Part shown: piece by piece, positions 62,473 through 64,000 of the stretch | Position numbering within the stretch: position 1 is the first letter of the stretch | Layout: the number at the start of each line of letters is the position of its first letter | NCBI GenBank assembly: GCA_016401345.1 | Contig: JAEACG010000003.1 | Span: forward strand, 394,677 to 458,676 | Source of the DNA: Fictibacillus nanhaiensis | GTDB taxonomy: Bacteria > Bacillota > Bacilli > Bacillales > Fictibacillaceae | Direction of reading: 5' to 3' | DNA length: 64,000 nt | Program-made: the position numbers and the translations under genes | The notes under the pieces: generated by a model | Seen by the model: only the letters and a program-made list of their open reading frames with translations | Told to the model about the DNA's origin: nothing | Database searches by the model: none

Positions 62473-63591
62473 ATGAAGATAAAAACGAGTCAAGCTAAGG
62501 CCGGGCAGATGCTGGTTCAGGATGTCTTCTCGATGACTAATCAGCCGATCGTCAATAAAAACACGAGATTGAATACTGAGCATCTGCGCGTACTTACTCG
62601 TTTTCAGATCGAAGAGATAGATGTGTTGAATGAATCAACTTCCGGTGTGAACACAACACGTCGAGTAAAAGATTCACTGAATCATAGAAGTGATGCGACG
62701 ATATCTGAAGAACAAATACATACCCAAGTGCCTCAAAAAGAAGAGCTTTCTTTTCCAGCGCTATACATGCAAACGGTAAAACGCTATAAGCAATTGTTTA
62801 CAAACTGGCAATCTGGCAGTGGGGTCGATATGCTCGAAGTACGTCAGAGTGTTCTGCCTGTATTAGAGAAAGGATCGAGTGTACCGAAAGAGATCCTCTT
62901 GCTACACCACTACGCTACGAGTGCTGATTATATGTATCACCATTCAATTGCAGTAGGCATCCTTAGCACGTTCCTGGCTAAAAAGTTAAACTTCTCTAGC
63001 GGAGATTGCATACAGATCGGCCTAGCAGGCGTGTTGTCCGATTGCGGCATGGCAAAAGTTCAGCCTACGTTATTAAAAAAGAGCGGGTCATTAACGACAG
63101 CTGAATTTGATGAAGTGAAGAAACACACGATTCAAGGCTACAACATGCTGAAAAAGATTCCCTCTATTAAAGAAGGTGTTCTTCTCGGTGTCCTTCAACA
63201 TCACGAACGAACAGATGGGTCAGGTTATCCCCTAAAAGTACAAGGAAACAAGCTTCATCCATTTAGTAAAGTTCTAGCAGTTGCTGATGTTTACTTAGCC
63301 ATGACTGCCGAACGACCATATCGAAGCAAGCAGTCTCCTTTTAAAGTGCTTGAGATGATGATGAAAGATCAGTTTGGGAAATTTGATCATCAAGTTATGC
63401 AAGCTATGATAGCGGGTCTTTCCACCTTATCAGTGGGCAGCCGTGTTAGACTTACAAACTATGATATCGGTGAGATCGTCTTTATAGAAGAAAGCCAACC
63501 GACACGACCGATGATCAAGTTAGAAACAAACGGTGATATCATCGCACTTAAAAACCGCAACGATCTCTTTATAGAAGAGCTTTTATCTTAG
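62473..63591 (+). CDS. HD-GYP-like protein with altered HD dyad
   Basis: 372 residues. The C-terminal part follows the HD-GYP plan: YMYHHSIAVG, AGVLSDCGMAKV (where LHDIGK is expected), KSGSLTTAEFDEVKKH, LQHHERTDGSGYP and ADVYLAMTAERPYR. The canonical His-Asp pair reads Ser-Asp, so one metal ligand is lost while HHExxDGxGYP is intact. HD-GYP proteins hydrolyse c-di-GMP; this one may be inactive or a sensor. The N-terminal 100 residues look like a partner domain (KAGQMLVQDVFSMTNQPIVNKNTRL). AAAGGAGC precedes the ATG. Confidence 0.85.
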   Translation: MKIKTSQAKAGQMLVQDVFSMTNQPIVNKNTRLNTEHLRVLTRFQIEEIDVLNESTSGVNTTRRVKDSLNHRSDATISEEQIHTQVPQKEELSFPALYMQTVKRYKQLFTNWQSGSGVDMLEVRQSVLPVLEKGSSVPKEILLLHHYATSADYMYHHSIAVGILSTFLAKKLNFSSGDCIQIGLAGVLSDCGMAKVQPTLLKKSGSLTTAEFDEVKKHTIQGYNMLKKIPSIKEGVLLGVLQHHERTDGSGYPLKVQGNKLHPFSKVLAVADVYLAMTAERPYRSKQSPFKVLEMMMKDQFGKFDHQVMQAMIAGLSTLSVGSRVRLTNYDIGEIVFIEESQPTRPMIKLETNGDIIALKNRNDLFIEELLS

Positions 63592-63607
63592 GATAGAAGC
63601 TTTTTTA
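63578..63607 (+). terminator. Terminator overlapping the HD-GYP stop codon
   Basis: AGCTTTTATC pairs with GATAGAAGCT around the stop codon, followed by TTTTT. Confidence 0.75.
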
Positions 63608-63616
63608 ATTTAGGTA

Positions 63617-63645
63617 TTGCCATGGGTTGGTAACCGTGGTAAACT
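63617..63645 (+). promoter_or_regulatory. rRNA operon promoter P1
   Basis: TTGCCA (63617-63622) and TAAACT (63640-63645) with a 17-base spacer. It lies about 120 bases upstream of P2. Confidence 0.7.
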
Positions 63646-63738
63646 AATCAAGCTGTCTCAGAAACAGCACAATATAAACTGTTAGCACGATGAAATGTTT
63701 CACAATGAAATGTTTTAAAAAAAAGTTAAAGAAAGCTA

Positions 63739-63767
63739 TTGACTCTAGTGCTTCAGCGTGATATATT
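63739..63767 (+). promoter_or_regulatory. rRNA operon promoter P2
   Basis: TTGACT (63739-63744) and TATATT (63762-63767) with a 17-base spacer, then the leader with TTCTTTGAAAACTGAAC (63809-63825 region), a boxA-type antitermination sequence. Confidence 0.8.
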
Positions 63768-63889
63768 ATTAAAGTCGCCAAAACAAAACGGCGCACGAAA
63801 CAAACAGTTCTTTGAAAACTGAACAAAAGAAATAGGTAAGGAATTAAGAATTAATTCCGTCAGTTTTAAAATCGAGCAAGACAAACACT

Positions 63890-64000
<111 letters not shown>

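Noticed and set aside
63688..63720. TGTTTCACAATGAAATG near the rRNA promoter as a third parS site
   Set aside because: Only the left half matches; the right half is shifted and breaks the palindrome.

Overview
This is the replication-origin region of a low-GC, endospore-forming Bacillaceae chromosome. The partial 16S rRNA at the right edge, the rpmH-dnaA-dnaN-yaaA-recF-remB-gyrB-gyrA order, the spore genes (yyaC-type, SpoIIIJ, Jag) and complete WalRK and Soj/Spo0J/Noc sets all point there. The 16S V1 loop and several local features look Fictibacillus-like; that genus call is recollection, not a computed placement.

Layout. Positions 1-17,400 are accessory DNA: a truncated Mur ligase, a YjdM/PhnA-type zinc ribbon protein, katG with a PerR-like box, a radical SAM/SPASM protein, an EamA exporter, an SRPBCC protein, a permease behind a glycine riboswitch, and an AT-rich defence-like cluster (DUF697-type GTPase, McrC-like nuclease, McrB-like AAA+ motor, nuclease-helicase fusion, MazG-like and ASCH proteins). 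This block ends directly at the 3' end of rlmH, the same side of the gene that staphylococcal cassettes use.

From 17,500 to 52,150 nearly all genes are on the minus strand, that is, co-directional with the leftward replication fork. In order they are rlmH, a CxxH/CxxC protein, htrA, walJIHKR, a WalR-box-linked M23 peptidase, plsY, a Lys-Glu-Asp-Phe tRNA cluster, purA, dnaB, rplI-gdpP-yybS, rpsF-ssb-rpsR, ychF, a DUF951 gene, mscS, yyaC (plus strand), a DUF554 gene, parB-soj, noc, rsmG-mnmG-mnmE, jag-yidC-yidD-rnpA-rpmH. From 53,040 rightward the genes are on the plus strand: dnaA, dnaN, yaaA, recF, remB, gyrB, gyrA, an HD-GYP-like protein and an rRNA operon. oriC is bipartite: DnaA boxes flank dnaA, and a DnaA-trio unwinding element precedes dnaN. 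Two 16-bp parS sites lie at 39,567 and 42,643.

The least explained content is repetitive. (1) Six copies of a ~130-bp palindromic element show compensatory base changes between copies; one copy carries an internal insert. (2) Three intergenic arrays of ~21-bp units share a period and a tail but each uses its own word. (3) A REP-like inverted pair has a decayed relative 4 kb away. The accessory restriction-like cluster is the most plausible candidate for an incompletely described system.
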